Positions 35,287-47,799 are shown, numbered from the stretch's first letter. The stretch is 64,000 bases of DNA from Bryoerythrophyllum caledonicum (GCA_963971425.1 OZ020520.1:28427535-28491534); one strand, 5' to 3'. Numbers and translations: made by a program. Notes: generated by a model not told the origin, from the letters alone.

Positions 35287-36179
35287 AGAGAGAGTGCATT
35301 ATCAAAGCAAAACAAAACAAGAAAAAAAAAAAAAAAAAAAAGAAGAAGAAGAAGAAGAGAGCGTGCCTCATGAAAAAAGAGAGCGCGCATTTTGAAAAAC
35401 GAGAGCGTGCAGTGATGAAGGGACGTCGCGGTTGACGTGAATCGGGTGAACTGATGTGAAGCACGTCGGCGAGTTGGCCTCCAGAGAGGTGCTACTTCAC
35501 ACCGACCAGGCTGCTTGTGTCGTTCCAGATCTTCGGACTCCCGGTGCGTGACAAACCTCGTGTTTGCGGCGGAGATGCAGCTCCAACTTTGAGCGCAAAA
35601 GATAAGGAATGCAGGGCACTGAGGGGCTCCGGAATTGCGGCCTCACGTCACCACACACCCGCAACGCAAAAGGCAGGCACCTCCGCCGTCACTCGCTCGC
35701 GCTCTGATTGCATGCATGCATGCATGCAAACTGCCACTGTTCTTGTTCTATTCTTGGCAACTCCGCCGCTTCGTTCTCCACGGCAACGATCCGGCCCTCT
35801 CGTTGCGTCCCCACCTCTGCAGGCACGCTGCCCCAATGCCTGTCTGCGCGCAAGTGCAACCAACGTACACATATATCGTTGCGCTTCGAGCTCGCCATCA
35901 TCACCTGCGTCCTGCAGAAGCCCTGACCGACCAGGCAGCGCTGCCCCGGCCCCTGAGGAGCTGAGCACCACTACGGCATCCATCCATTCATCCTTCTATC
36001 CATCCAGACAAAGGGTCATCCGGCCTCGGGCGCGCATGCATTTGAATACTCGCTCAGAATACCAGGACAGCTTGTGCGTTGGAGGCCTGATCATACTCCA
36101 TTGTGCCTATATTGTGCGTCGACGTCGTCCTGTCACGTGGGTGCGTCAGAGGTTCGTCGTGAGTCAGGTGGAGGGAGCC
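35287..36179 (+). promoter_or_regulatory. LOG upstream region
   Basis: Changes from an A18 and GAA-repeat tract (35318-35357) to G+C-rich sequence toward the gene. At 35711-35727 there is a run of overlapping catgca words, the RY motif recognised by plant B3-domain factors. This could equally be a simple repeat. A reading frame is open from 35517 into LOG exon 1, but the family match begins only after the ATG at 36180, so I treat this as promoter and leader. Confidence 0.4.
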
Positions 36180-38385
36180 ATGGGGAAGCACGGGGGCGAG
36201 GAGTCATCGCCATGCACGACGTCGTCGTCCGCGGCGGCTGGCGAATCCGGAGCGCAACCGTCGAAGCGGTTCAGGACCATTTGCGTCTTCTGCGGGAGCA
36301 GCCGCGGCAACAAAGACATCTTCAGCGACGTGGCCTTCAGCCTGGGCCGCGAACTGGTCAGATCTCCCCCGTCCCTCTTCTTCCACCTCTTTTCTCCTTG
36401 TTTTTTGTACGGGTTGGTCGGTGGCGTGCATGAAACCAGGTAGCTGACCTCAATCACTTCTTGGTGGGACAACGTAACGCACATGCGTTGTGTACCGGCA
36501 TGCCAGTACTCAGTACGCCGAGTGGCCATCTTCTGTGTGGCGCTCATGAGTAGCATTGCAGCACAGTGGACTCCAGTGCCTGCCTTGCACCCAACGGAAT
36601 CATATCGCTCTTTGGCCGTGTCAGTGCTGCCTGACGCCTGCTGTCAGCATAAAAACTCGATCAAGTGGACACCGAGGTCCATCTGATCACGTCGTCCTCG
36701 AAACTCTTGCCCGGAATAATATTGTTTCATGCTCGGTTTGTGATGATGTCAGGTGAGCAGGAAAATCGACCTGGTGTATGGCGGAGGCGGGAATGGGCTC
36801 ATGGGCCAAGTCGCACAGACAGTGCACGATGGCGGTGGCCATGTTGTAGGGTACACGCTGCAACTCTCTCCATCTCCTTCTTGTGCCACCAAAAAGAAGC
36901 AACCTCCTCTAAATGCCCAATCAACCATTCCAGCAATCACAACGACTCTAACTACCTTGTTTCCAACTCTCATCAAGTCCAAAAATCAGTCTCCTTCACA
37001 TGAATACCGGTACTTGACAATATTGTGGTGGCTGTGGTTTGCAGCGTGATACCGAAAGCGCTGATCGGTCATGAGGTGTGCAGAGATTCTCTTTGTCTCT
37101 TTTCGTTGGTGTTTGCAGCAGCATTCAGTGGCTTTAGGTGTGAATATTATGATTGTGGTTGCAGATTTCGGGCAAGACGATAGGAAAGGTGGTGGTCGTG
37201 ACTGACATGCACCAACGAAAAGCTGAAATGGCTCGCCATGCGGACGCCTTCATTGCGCTCCCAGGTCACATTGCCACCTTCCTTCCATCCTCTCTACATC
37301 ATTGTTGAAGCTGTGATTTCACACCATCACCTGGAAAAAAACACACTGGTTGCTGCAATTTCAGGCGGCTATGGCACACTTGAAGAGCTGCTTGAAGTCA
37401 TCACATGGTCCCAGCTTGGCATTCACCAGAAGCCTGTACAGTTCTCTCACTTTTTCTTTCATGTGTTGGTTGGAAACCAATTCTATTATTCTAGTGGATC
37501 TCCGTTCTATAAATATATTCATTAGAGATGAGCATATTTTGAGAGGGGGAAGTAGTTTTGTGTTATCACTCCTTTGTGTTTGGTGGGCATTGATTTAGTG
37601 GTGGAACAAACATACACTCTAGTGACTGGATGTCTTCTTCTTCTGAGGTCGTATGTTTAGTGGTCATGTTTTCTTTAGGTGTAGGGTGAGTGGTCCACCG
37701 AAAACTTTAGATTTCATGTTTTGTACTTTTGTTTCTTTGTTTTGAGATCGGGTCCATGGATTCTAATTTGTGGGTCTGTTTTCTTGACTGTAAATCCATA
37801 AGTGTCAATTTCAAGAGACTTTCAAATCTTTGAGTTAGAAAAATAGAGATTTACAATGTATGTTCAAGTTTTTTCTTTTTTTTTTCTTTTTTTTTTTCTT
37901 TTTTTTTTGTTTGTTAGTATATAATTTTCCCTCCGCTTATATTTTTTATTTGTTCGTGTTTAAAGTTCAACTAGGTATGACAAAGATGCTTTTTGTCTTC
38001 GTAAGGGTAAAAGCGGTTTTGAAGATTATAAGGTTGTGGTGTGCAGGTGGGCCTACTCAACGTGGATGATTACTACAACCCTCTTTTGGCTCTTTTTGAC
38101 AAGGCTCTAGAAGAGGGTTTTCTAAAGTTTTCCGCTCGGAGCATTGTGGTGTCAGCACAAACTTCAAGTGAGCTTCTTGATAAATTAGAGGTATGTATCT
38201 GGGACATACCTATTGGCTATATATAGATTGTGTGTTCATATTCTTACAATTAATGTTGATATTTTGGCTTCATAGGTAATTCATTGTTAATGGATCACAT
38301 GCAGGCATATGCACCAGTCTATGATCAAAGCACCTCCAAACTTTGTTGGGAAGATGCAGAAAGCCTCGTCTATGCACAAACATAG
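36180..38385 (+). CDS. LOG: LOG: cytokinin riboside 5'-monophosphate phosphoribohydrolase
   Basis: The enzyme releases active cytokinin bases from their ribotides in one step, in the cytosol and nucleus. Seven exons join in phase: 36180-36356, 36753-36850, 37045-37075, 37165-37264, 37365-37435, 38047-38190 and 38305-38385, each with GT and AG. They encode 233 residues, the usual length for plant LOGs. Recognisable in order: [12 protein letters not shown] near residues 31-42, [14 protein letters not shown] near 63-76, VIPKAL, the signature [15 protein letters not shown], the catalytic PGGYGTLEE, and the C-terminal [14 protein letters not shown] and VVSAQT. The Arg and Glu of the active site are present. 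I see no frameshift or stop. Introns are 88-611 bases; the longest (37436-38046) holds a poly(T)/C tract. Upstream sequence is G+C-rich; a split MITE begins 187 bases after the stop. Host gene, apparently intact. Confidence 0.95.
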
Positions 38386-38690
38386 CACGATGATCTATTC
38401 ATATTTAGGTGCATTTTGTGCTTAAGTTTTTCTTAAGTTTTTTAGGATATTTTTTTTATATTCCATAGAGCGGTGTGTATGTCATCAACATGCTATAAAG
38501 TTTCTAGAAATTAGAATAATTTGATTTTTAAAAATTGTGAGTTTGTTGCTTTCATGCCTCATGAAGGCTTTAACACCATATTCATAATATTGGGAGATTG
38601 GGAGCCTCCCAAAATATTATATGAAGCTTAAGTCGACCTAAACATGCAAATGTTTAGTGAATTTATACATTGAAATTTGTCATGTATGTA

Positions 38691-40409
38691 CAGTACCCGG
38701 CAAGTCTGAATGGTGCAACGAACTGAACCACGTTTTGTTGAAGCGGCGGTCCTGTGACTTTGAATCGCTCTCTCCTTTCCACCTCTTCGACCTAGAAGTT
38801 GTAATTAGTATTGTTAGGTAGGATTAGTAGTCTAGTTACAAGTGTCGTTGAGCATTTAATGAGATATTTCAAAAATATCCATATCAATCGAAATGAAGAG
38901 ACATGTGTTGCTGCGGTGGCAGAACCTGTACACAACTTCAAGAAATATCGATGCACATGGAGGCCACAGATTTGCTTAGATTGAGCTGAAATTTTGTACA
39001 AATGGAGCTTGTGAGTGGATTGAACCACTTCAAATGTCATTTGGTTAGATGGTGATCGTTTGAGTTTTTGTTGATGGTGGATTCTAGTTATGCATGCATC
39101 AGATTTTGGAGGTTTTTGAGTGGAACAAAATTCATTTCAATTGTGTAATTTGTATCAAAGTTTTGAGCAGAAATGGGAGGTCGTCGTTTGAGTACAGAGG
39201 TCAAAGGCATCATAGTTGGAATGAGTTGTTCAGGCATGTCACAACGTAGCATTGGAATTAAGTTAGGCATACCACATACTACCGTTCAGAATGTCTTGAA
39301 AAAATTCCGTAGAGATGGAACAGTGGTCACTCGAAAGGCTAAACGCCGACATTGCAAATTGAATGATCGAGATAGGAGGGAATTGGGTCGCATTCTTGCA
39401 CAAAATAGACACATTCCACTTGTATCCATCATAGAACAGATGAGTGAGAAAGTTTGTGAGCGCACGTTAAGGAAGGAGATTAAACATATTGGATTTGGTA
39501 GTCGTGTTGCAACAAAGAAGCCTTTTCTTAATGACAAGCATAAAGCTGATAGATTGGCATTTGCTAGAATACATGAGACTTGGGAAGTATTAGATTGGAT
39601 GAATGTAATATGGACAGATGAGTCCTCATTTGAGATAGGCAAGAATTACCGGCAAGTCAAAGTTTGGCGGCGAGCGTATGAACGCTACTCATGGGATTGC
39701 CTAGCACCCACTTTTAAATCTGGACGGACATCCGTTATGATTTGGGGTGCTTTTACAGGTTATGAGAAGTGCCCCATTGTTATTATGCCATCTGATAGAC
39801 GAACAAGTGCCGATTTTGTTGACATTGTGTATGAGGGTCGATTGAGTGGCTTTTACTTCATGCATGATAATCCTCAAAGTCTTCATCTCATGGAGGATGG
39901 TGCCCCAGTGCATCGTAGTAGCTTACCAAAACAATGGCGAGAAGCGCATCAGATCAAGAAGATTATATGGCCTGCAAATTCACCGGATTTGAATCCCATA
40001 GAGAATGTGTGGATGATTTTAAAAGACTTTGTACAGAAAGAGACTAGGCCAAAGAACAAAGATGAAATGGTCAAGAGCATTGAGCAGGCATGGGAAGCCA
40101 TATCTATGGAGACTCTAGGCATTCTCATTGCTAGCATGCCTCACCGAATGAAGGCTGTAATTAATGCGAGAGGTGGTAGTACGAGGTGGTAGATAGTGTG
40201 CTACAAAATGCACTATTGTTGTATGTTCTTAAATTTTTCAATATAACAAATCAATGTTTTTCAAAACTAGACTTCTCTATCTTCCAAATCCAATTTACGG
40301 TTTGCAATTTCATGAATTTTTGAGCCTGTGGTGTGATTTTGAAGTTACGAGTTCACTGCTGAATTTCAGCAGAACCAGTGACTGCACCATTCAGACTTGC
40401 CGGGTACTG
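38691..40409 (+). mobile_element. Tc1/mariner transposon, DD34E class, apparently intact
   Basis: A 1719-bp element. The ends CAGTACCCGGCAAGTCTGAA (first 20) are perfect inverses over 27 bases, flanked by TA at 38689-38690 and 40410-40411, the hallmark target of this superfamily. One uninterrupted transposase gene lies inside (39173-40192). Intact gene, identical ends and clean target duplication indicate a recent, possibly still mobile, insertion. It sits inside an older MITE just downstream of LOG. Confidence 0.95.
39173..40192 (+). CDS. Tc1-type transposase (DD34E)
   Basis: A 339-residue protein, the usual length for Tc1 transposases, which bind the inverted ends and carry out cut-and-paste transposition at TA. 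The N-terminal half has paired helix-turn-helix segments (SQRSIGIKLGIPHTTVQNVL near residues 23-42, then a basic linker RKAKRRH). The catalytic triad is WTDES (first Asp), MEDGAP (second Asp) and NPIENVW (Glu). There are 34 residues between the second Asp and the Glu, so DD34E. SPDLNPIENVW is diagnostic. It starts at the ATG 482 bases inside the left end. No stop or frameshift is seen. Plant mariner-like transposases are usually DD39D, so this class is unexpected beside a plant LOG gene. Confidence 0.95.
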   Translation: MGGRRLSTEVKGIIVGMSCSGMSQRSIGIKLGIPHTTVQNVLKKFRRDGTVVTRKAKRRHCKLNDRDRRELGRILAQNRHIPLVSIIEQMSEKVCERTLRKEIKHIGFGSRVATKKPFLNDKHKADRLAFARIHETWEVLDWMNVIWTDESSFEIGKNYRQVKVWRRAYERYSWDCLAPTFKSGRTSVMIWGAFTGYEKCPIVIMPSDRRTSADFVDIVYEGRLSGFYFMHDNPQSLHLMEDGAPVHRSSLPKQWREAHQIKKIIWPANSPDLNPIENVWMILKDFVQKETRPKNKDEMVKSIEQAWEAISMETLGILIASMPHRMKAVINARGGSTRW

Positions 40410-40529
40410 TACAATATGGATACATATTCAGCTCGAGTCGAGCTGAATGTGCACAAACAATTTCTATTGGGAAAACCATTCATACCTTTCAAAGTCCTGG
40501 AAATCTCCCAATATAATGAATATGGTGTT

Positions 40530-42423
40530 CTTTGGAATGAGCATGTATTTCAATGATGAATAAATTTCTCATAAGTTTGATGGTATGTAGGATTTTTTCA
40601 TTATTTACAAAGATTCTTTAGATAGACATGACATGGTAATTTCACTCTACATATTCAATGCTTGTACAAGTACATTTTTTAAAAATTCTAGTGCTTGGGT
40701 CTTTTGGTGCTTGATTAACATTCATGTCTTCACATGTATTTGAGCCTAGTAAGGTAATTGAAACAAGCCACTAAAATCAAACCTTTCACTACTCTCATTA
40801 TTCATTAAAAAAAACTTAATTGGCTCTATTTGTGTTCCATGATGAAAAACTCATTGCTATGCTTATTCAAATGTTTATGATTATGGGGTGAATATATTTT
40901 ACCATAAACAAAGGAAATACACATATGGATCTTATGTATTATTGTTGGTTATGTTCTATTCTCAAAAGACTACAATAAAATTTTATATATTTTAGGCTCA
41001 TGGGCACTGTACAAGTCTATCATACTAAATTCAAAAATGATCTACATGCTTAAAGGCCAACTTGTTGCTTTATATTTATATAAACACCAAATGCATTTAT
41101 GTTTTACTCACTAGTACACTAGATAGAGACATCCAACAAAAAAGATAAATACAAGAAAGCAACACAAATTTATTTCAAACCAAGAAAGGCTTACAGGAAA
41201 GAAGACAACATCTCCACAATGTAAATCAACATATATATATTTAGATGAAAATTACTCATAACAGGTTGTGAGTTTTCCTCCATATAAAGTTTATCTTCTA
41301 GAAATAATACTTGCTTTCAAAAAAACCTTGTTCTAAATTATGTAACAATATATGTTTATTGAGTAGCAAGTTGTTTTTCTATAACAAGGGTCAATCATAG
41401 TAGCTTAAAAGTAACTATTTATTTTAAGAGATAGACAAAATTATGCATGTGTAATAAAACAACTTCAAAACAATTTAATTGTTCAATTCAGGACTAGGTA
41501 ATCCAAAAGCATGCAAGATAATTATGGGGTGTAATAAAAGGTTATGGATCCACCAAGCCATGGTATTACCGAAAGAGGTGTAATCGTAACGTACGGTATT
41601 ATTTTTCAAAATTACCAAATATAATGACAGTGCAAGTCACTTGGAGCTATTTTATATTCAATAATTGAATAGATAAGTATTAAAGTGAAGTAGCATATGC
41701 ACATAGAGTCTACTCATTGAATCATAATTGCTACTAATAGAGAGTCAATGCAATCTATAGAGCACTTAAGTCTACATATGTTCATATTGATGAAACCTCA
41801 AGGTTATGTACATATTAGATACATTTTTTTGCTATTACAACACAAGTTTGTAGACGTGTTTTTAATTAAATTAATGTGGCATGTTCTAACAAAGACACTA
41901 ATATGATAAGATTGTAATTTACAAAATATTGAAATGTAGTTCAACTCATCATTTCAAAAATGAAGGGTAACTTTAGAAATGTCTTTGAGTATCTATATAT
42001 GTTTATACTCAATTTGTCCAACTATCTCTTCCTATTATTTTTGTGGATTAAGGAACATTATTTAATTCATAGGTTGTGAAAGTATTTATGTAAAATAAAT
42101 TTGAAGTATAATACCTTTTAAGGTCGGAGCCCAAAGTGCTCGACGTTGCCCAACAATGAATGCAAGTTAATCAGGGTCCATGTGGACCTAAGCCCACAGT
42201 GCGATCTGCGATCAAAGCGGTGAACTTTGGCGTGTCCCAGCGAGGTTGCGGGAGCTGCAATTAGGGGCGGATCGGTAGGGAAGTGAACTTCTGTGAAGGT
42301 CGTATACAAGAAGAAGCTAAATGGAATAGGTGCACAACCCATGATGTATGACTACAACGGATTTCCCAAAAGCTTGCCGTTTTTAGCTTCATAGAACGTG
42401 ACGCGTGTTGTTTCTTTTTACTT
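40530..42423. other. AT-rich DNA, no recognised gene
   Basis: Strongly AT-rich. The exception is a 230-bp G+C-richer island at 42118-42342 with a 74-codon open stretch on the minus strand, which I do not recognise and which may be a captured fragment. Confidence 0.4.
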
Positions 42424-42520
42424 TGATTTGGATAAGGGTTCCAACGTTTCTTTTCACTATGTTTTGGATAAGGGTTCCAACATTTCTTTTAACTATGTTT
42501 TGAATAAGGGTTTCAAAAAA
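42424..42520. repeat. 36-bp minisatellite, about three units
   Basis: The word gataagggttccaac recurs at 42431 and 42467, with a variant at 42503, a 36-base period. Confidence 0.8.
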
Positions 42521-42542
42521 GAGTATCTAGGCGTTCCTTTAC

Positions 42543-42738
42543 AAACATATTCTTGGTGTATTAGTTACAAACATATTGTGGGCATATTCTTTACAGACAT
42601 GTTTTGGAAAATTCTTTACAGACGTAATCTTGGCATATTTTTTACAGATGTAATCTTGGCATATTTTTTAACACACATAATCTTGGCGCATTCTTAACAT
42701 ATGTAATCTTGGCATATTCTTGAAAGATGTATTATTGG
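42543..42738. repeat. 26-bp minisatellite, about seven units
   Basis: taatcttggcatattttttac and variants recur at 42625, 42651, 42678, 42704 and 42730; more diverged units precede them. The period is 26-27 bases. Confidence 0.8.
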
Positions 42739-42754
42739 CAACCTACATATCAAG

Positions 42755-42927
42755 ATCAACACCAATTCCTGGCTCTAATTGGTACGTCAATAATCTCATA
42801 AAACTTGTAGTAACCTCCTACACGTCTATAGCAAAGAGTATTTTGGGCCATATTTCCTCAATTCATTACTACGGTTTGATTTCACCCTTCTGTGACCACG
42901 TATTGGGCTTCTCGGCCTTAAAGGGTT
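42755..42927 (+). repeat. Rep-B 3' part
   Basis: Ends TCGGCCTTAAAGGGTTAG and shares cctcctacacgtctatagca and gcaaagagtattttggg with the Rep-B copy at 1309. The 5' half is missing. Confidence 0.45.
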
Positions 42928-43001
42928 AGATAAACACTGAAAGAACATAAAATCTTAAAAAAAGTTGAGACTGTAGGAACCATGTCATTTTTAATGACTT
43001 T

Positions 43002-43002
<1 letters not shown>

Positions 43003-43035
<33 letters not shown>
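43003..43035. repeat. (TA)n microsatellite
   Basis: About sixteen TA dinucleotides in a row. The surrounding DNA (42930-43265) holds no gene that I can see. Confidence 0.95.
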
Positions 43036-43269
43036 CTCAAAAAGAATGAGGTGGAGTTAAAGATCAATCTTAAGAAACTTTGAAGCAAGATTAAGTTATA
43101 TACTTCTAAGCTTCATCACCAATAGCAATCTATCAATTGTTTTCAACCATTTCTGTGCAAAAGGTTTACAACATTAAAATATGCATTGATCTTCAATCAA
43201 ATTCTTGAATCGCTTAGACATTTCAATGTCTTTGTCATTTATAAAGAGCTTTGTAGTTTTTCAACTTGA

Positions 43270-43301
43270 AACACGCAATTAAGCAATTATGCACTTGGCC
43301 A
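43270..43301 (+). repeat. Left terminal inverted repeat of the large element
   Basis: Begins AACACGCAATTAAGCAATTA and continues into cacttggcca. The same terminus occurs at 59928 in the same orientation and inverted at 57768. Confidence 0.8.
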
Positions 43302-43970
43302 TTTAAAAGTGCACTTGGGTACCATGGCGGCCATTGCAAACAAAAGTGACAAAATTGGGAAAAAAAAAAAAATCAAAGAAAAAAAATGTTTTCCAAAGGA
43401 AAAAAAATTGAGCTTCTGCAACAATATTACGTACAATCATGGTTGTTCATATTGGAACCGATTTTTTGGCATTTTCAACTAATTTGTGGTGGCCCCTCGT
43501 TAATATTAGATAAATGTGTATTTAATATAGTTTCACAATATTTCAAAGATACATTTGAAGGATTGTAGTATACAAACAGGCATAATCACAAATAAACATA
43601 CTTTATGCAAGGGTTGGTACTTTATTCTAAGGGTTGAAAAGATATTCTACGTAGTTCATAATGCATACAATGGTGGAAACTAAATATAGATGCTTTCACA
43701 ATTGGACTTAGCACCAATAGTAAACACAGCCTTACTCTATAGGATTAATGACGTAATGACCTACATCACCCTTGGAATAAACTACCCTTATACATACACT
43801 ATATATCAATTACCATACACAACTAGTATACTCTCAAAAAGGCACACTATCTACTCCATAGAATTTAGGAATGCTTGCAAACGGTCGTCATCGATAGCTT
43901 CGGTTTGCATCGCAATATATTGTAGTATGTAAGCCTTTGCTGATTGAAAAATGAAAATCTTGCTTTCAAC

Positions 43971-46462
43971 CTACACTCCAAATACATTACGCTTTCTCCA
44001 CCTGTTGGCCTCAGACATGGTTCTTTCCGGTGTGTCTACCCATGAAAAAATGCATGCATCTTTCTCTACCCAACCATGGCTCTCCCCATATAGCTCCCAG
44101 AATGAGTCCATGCAATTTGCATACCGTTGTGCAGAAGACCCATGTCCATCAACAACCCCCCTTTGGATGTTGTGCCAATACCAACAAACCTTTATCTTAA
44201 GTCTCCATCCGTTTTTTCCTTCGTCAATCACTTTCTCCACATAGAATAGTACACTGCCTTCTATTTCTGCTCGATCAACACTCAAGGCTACAAATTGTCC
44301 ACAACAGATATCAGATTGTGGATTAAATGGTGGAAATGGGTCGTGATTACCTTCATACATTGCTCCTTCTTCGGCTCTTTCCTCAACATAGTTGCGCTCT
44401 GTTCGTTGTGCCTTGTGTAGTGCTCGATTAGAGGGTCTTCCTCTACGAGGACCAAAGTATCCTCGAGCCTCGGCATTTGAAAGCATCGCCACTACCTGCT
44501 CTACGACATCTATCTCGCGATTTTCTTCACTTGCACCATCCATTACATTCAAAGATGCACTCTCTGTAGGTCTGGTGTTGGAGACATCTGAAGGCCAAAA
44601 CGGTGAGGAACGATGCTCATTGCTACGGTCTTTGTGCGGAAATTCAGCTAAATAGAGTTTCAATCTTTCAGCCTCTACTTTTGCCTCACGATTCTTGTCC
44701 TCATGCTGCAATCTTTGGATGCACCTTTGTTTATATACAATGAAGTCATTCAACGCCTTCAACTCCCGTTCGTCCGCTCCAAATACTTCCGCAAACGCTG
44801 GTCGCTCATCCCTACTTGGCAACGATCTCAAAGTTTTCGTCCCTGCCTCCGGTCCCTATGGATCCTTGCAATAATGTTTGTGTTGTACTCGAACCTCACA
44901 AGTCCCTTCTCGATTGTCCATATAGAATCGCATGTGGTGCAAAAATGTTATGCCCACTAATGAATCCTGACCTGTCAATAAGTGAGTAGTTATGAACAAT
45001 TTCCAATCTCATACATTCTCTAGTAGCCGGGCGCTAACAAATGCCTCCGTAGGAAATCTTCCTTGTTCTATAAGACTCATCATTTCCTTCAACGAGTCCA
45101 CGTCCGACCTCTTCAACGTATTTAAAATACAACTGAAGCGTTGATCAATATCTTCGTGTGTATGGCCCACTATAAGAAAAGATAGTTCCACCTCCTGAAA
45201 AAACCCCAATTCCACCAATGTAGCACATAGAGCAAACATATAAATGTTTTTGTTCTCGCGTGTGCAGTTGTCCGCCTGGATTCGCAATGTTGGTGGCAAA
45301 AAGCCCTTCCTCCGTAGCACATCTCCTATCACGTACAACAATGAACTCACGACTTGGTTGCTATCGTGTTTGTGGTGAGCTCCAAACCACGCGTCGCAAT
45401 ATAAACCAATACCATGTACAAGAGCACCACACAGATGGGTCTTCACAAATCGGTGTTCAATGTTCTTCACAGTCTGACCCATCCTCGGTACCATAGTCGT
45501 GTTTTGGTCCATGCCATCCACTATGATGCACATGTACAACTCAGGGCAAATATAACACGACCTCTTGAATATCCAATAATGCCTACATTCTTCCATCTAG
45601 TTGCGCAGATGCAACATAAACAACTTCTTTATCTTTATCCTTGCATCCGCATTGGTGGTTCCCTCCATGGCACATTTATACTCCCAACAATGATAACACT
45701 TTGAGAATCTCGAGAATGGAGGTACCTGAACGTGGGGATACTTGATGCGCCACATCCTCCGGAACAACTCATAGAAATGATTTTCCCATTACAAATTATC
45801 TTGACCTCCTCGTTCACGTAATTGAATACATCAAATTTAGGTATATTCATAGGAAGGAGAATGAGAGGCACCACGTCGTTGTCACTCTTACGGCAAATTC
45901 AGCGATGATGTTGAGGACAACCAGCTTCATCGACAAACAATTTTAAGCAAGCCTCTGCTACAAACATTCTAGTGCTTTCTCTGATCAGATCTGAAAGGGT
46001 ATTGCCATGAATCGATGTTACTCTTTCATATATTAGACAGTCCTTCTTCAATTGCTTAAAGCGCCTCCGTGAATATCCAACCCCAAGAGCGTAGCAAGCA
46101 TTACAAACTTGTTTCCCATCTAACTTTGTTACAAACTTGTCTCGACAAGTTCCTTCCGTCCTAGTGTAAAAAGAAACTAGCATTTGTCTCATCCACGTAC
46201 TTCGTACTGAAAACTCATTAGCCCATACATTATATCGCATGTACAATAGTTACCTTGCTAGAACGTCCCTCAAACAATTGCGTTTGCATCCTCCTTGTTC
46301 CATTGCAATTTGCACACTTCTTAGCGATACCTTAGCTGGTGCAGCTTCTGTCAATGATGGCTCTCTTGAATCTCTCTTTCTCCTATTTTGCATAGAATAG
46401 GGACGACGTTGTCGTGGTAGAGAGTTTATGTTCCAAGAAAATACTGGATTTCTGGCTGCCAC
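43971..46462 (-). pseudogene. Decayed DUF7869-type transposase
   Basis: On the minus strand the order is: a Cys-rich N-terminal part with CKRNCLRDVL and VCNACYALGVGYSRRR (46320-46060); a zinc-knuckle pair CYHCWEYKC near 45690; then the conserved core with IIVDGMDQNTTMVPRMG (45530-45480), the HG of VHGIGLY, QADNCTRENKN (near 45255) and VGHTHEDIDQRFS (near 45165-45130). DGMDQ, DNCTREN and GHTHEDID are what I recognise of DUF7869, a family of putative DDE-type transposases. A C-terminal beta-rich segment with FVALSVDRAEIEGSV lies at 44280-43990. Stops at about 46250, 45900, 45598, 45010 and 44863 lie in otherwise continuous blocks, mostly single C-to-T or G-to-A changes; a frame change near 45780 may be an intron. 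Not functional. The family assignment rests on remembered motifs. Confidence 0.7.
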
Positions 46463-47799
46463 TTTTACTCAATCAAGTTCTTGATAAGAGAAACTCCAAA
46501 TATATATGAAGATTGTCTTTTTCAAGAGACAATCACTTCAATACACAAGTCCTTATAGGACAAAGAAACCCAACTATCTAAGAAAACTATATAATTTTAC
46601 AAGCCTTAGGAAAGGAAACTAACCCGAATCTTAAAAGCTTGTATCTCTTAATCCAACCGTCTAAATAGATCCAAACTTCAGCAGTAGAACTGATATACTA
46701 TTAAAATCACCTACACAAAGTTTCAACCGTAGATACCTCACGGATCTTAAGATATCACCGAAATACCTACAGCCTCTCTAAAACCTTGTTTACAAACACT
46801 CGCGCACCAAAATCTTCATAACTTCCAAGAAAATGCTCCAAACGCTACGAAACTTAAGATATAGCTTGACAGCATAATAAACCACCTTCTTGAAAAGTCT
46901 TAGCCAAAAATTCGTCCAAAAGCCAAAGATATGGCCAAAACCGCCACCAACATCAAAGTGATATACTTACAGTCTTAGAAAATATTTGTGTGTTGTTCAG
47001 CTCTAAATATCTCCTATATAAAAGCTCCAAATCCTTCGATTCTTCCGCGTAAAAGGTAGAGCTCGAAAACACCTTCGTAGCCGCTTTTACCGATCTCCAA
47101 AAGCGTTCTTGAAACTCCCGGAATACTCAAAAGAGTGGCAGTAGGTTCCCAAATCGCCCCCTAACTTCTAACGCTCATAACTTCTTAACCCCAATTTCAA
47201 ATCCTATGTTTTTTGTACCCAAAGTATAGCCTGCAATCCAAACTACTTGAATATGGCCTCCCTTGATCAAATTTTCCCTTCAGAGTTGCTGAAACGCTTG
47301 ATAAGGCAGCGGACAGCCCCCTTGATTCTCATTGGACACGAGAATCGGCGAATGGGAGGAGGACATTTCATCCAAAACCCATCCCCCTCCATCCCTTGCC
47401 ACCTCCTCCTATCTTTTGCCACCTCCTCCTATCCTTTGCCACCTCCTTCTTATCCTTCTATCCCTTGCCATATCATTCTATGTTTTTTTTATACTATCTT
47501 TTGCATATTCAATTCTATCTTTTATATTCAAACATATAGAACTAAACTCTAAACTTTGAGGCCAAACTTTATCTAAAAGCTTAACATCAAACATTTAAGT
47601 CCTAAATAATCCAAAGACTTCAACTAATTTAACAAAAACGTACGAAATAACCCTTTCATATCAACTTTCAAACTAATTTACCAACTATTATAACAAACCC
47701 CAAACTTATAAACATATTACCAATCATGATTGGTTTTTTACATATTTTGGGTAATTCCAATGCTACAAACGCTTATATACTACTCGATGATATCTTTGC
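46463..47799. other. Probable intron or spacer in the transposase gene
   Basis: AT-rich sequence between coding blocks with a CT-rich tract (47385-47460, repeating ccacctcctcctatc). No coding signal. Confidence 0.4.

Larger units (their letters stand above)
38572..40529. mobile_element. Small palindromic MITE split by the Tc1 element
   Basis: AACACCATATTCATAATATT (first 20 of 28 bases) at 38572-38599 is matched inversely at 40502-40529 with one difference. The Tc1 insertion and its duplicated TA account for 1721 of the 1958 bases, leaving a pre-insertion element of about 237 bp. CTTT flanks both sides and may be its target duplication. A 23-base perfect palindrome (attcagctcga around a central g) lies at 40427-40449. 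Confidence 0.8.

Noticed and set aside
35517-36443. A 308-codon frame reaching from upstream into LOG exon 1
   Set aside because: Only the part after the ATG at 36180 matches LOG, and the frame runs past a donor site into an intron. The upstream part is a leader that happens to be open.
43003-43035. Possible origin or recombination signal
   Set aside because: A plain TA microsatellite with no further structure.
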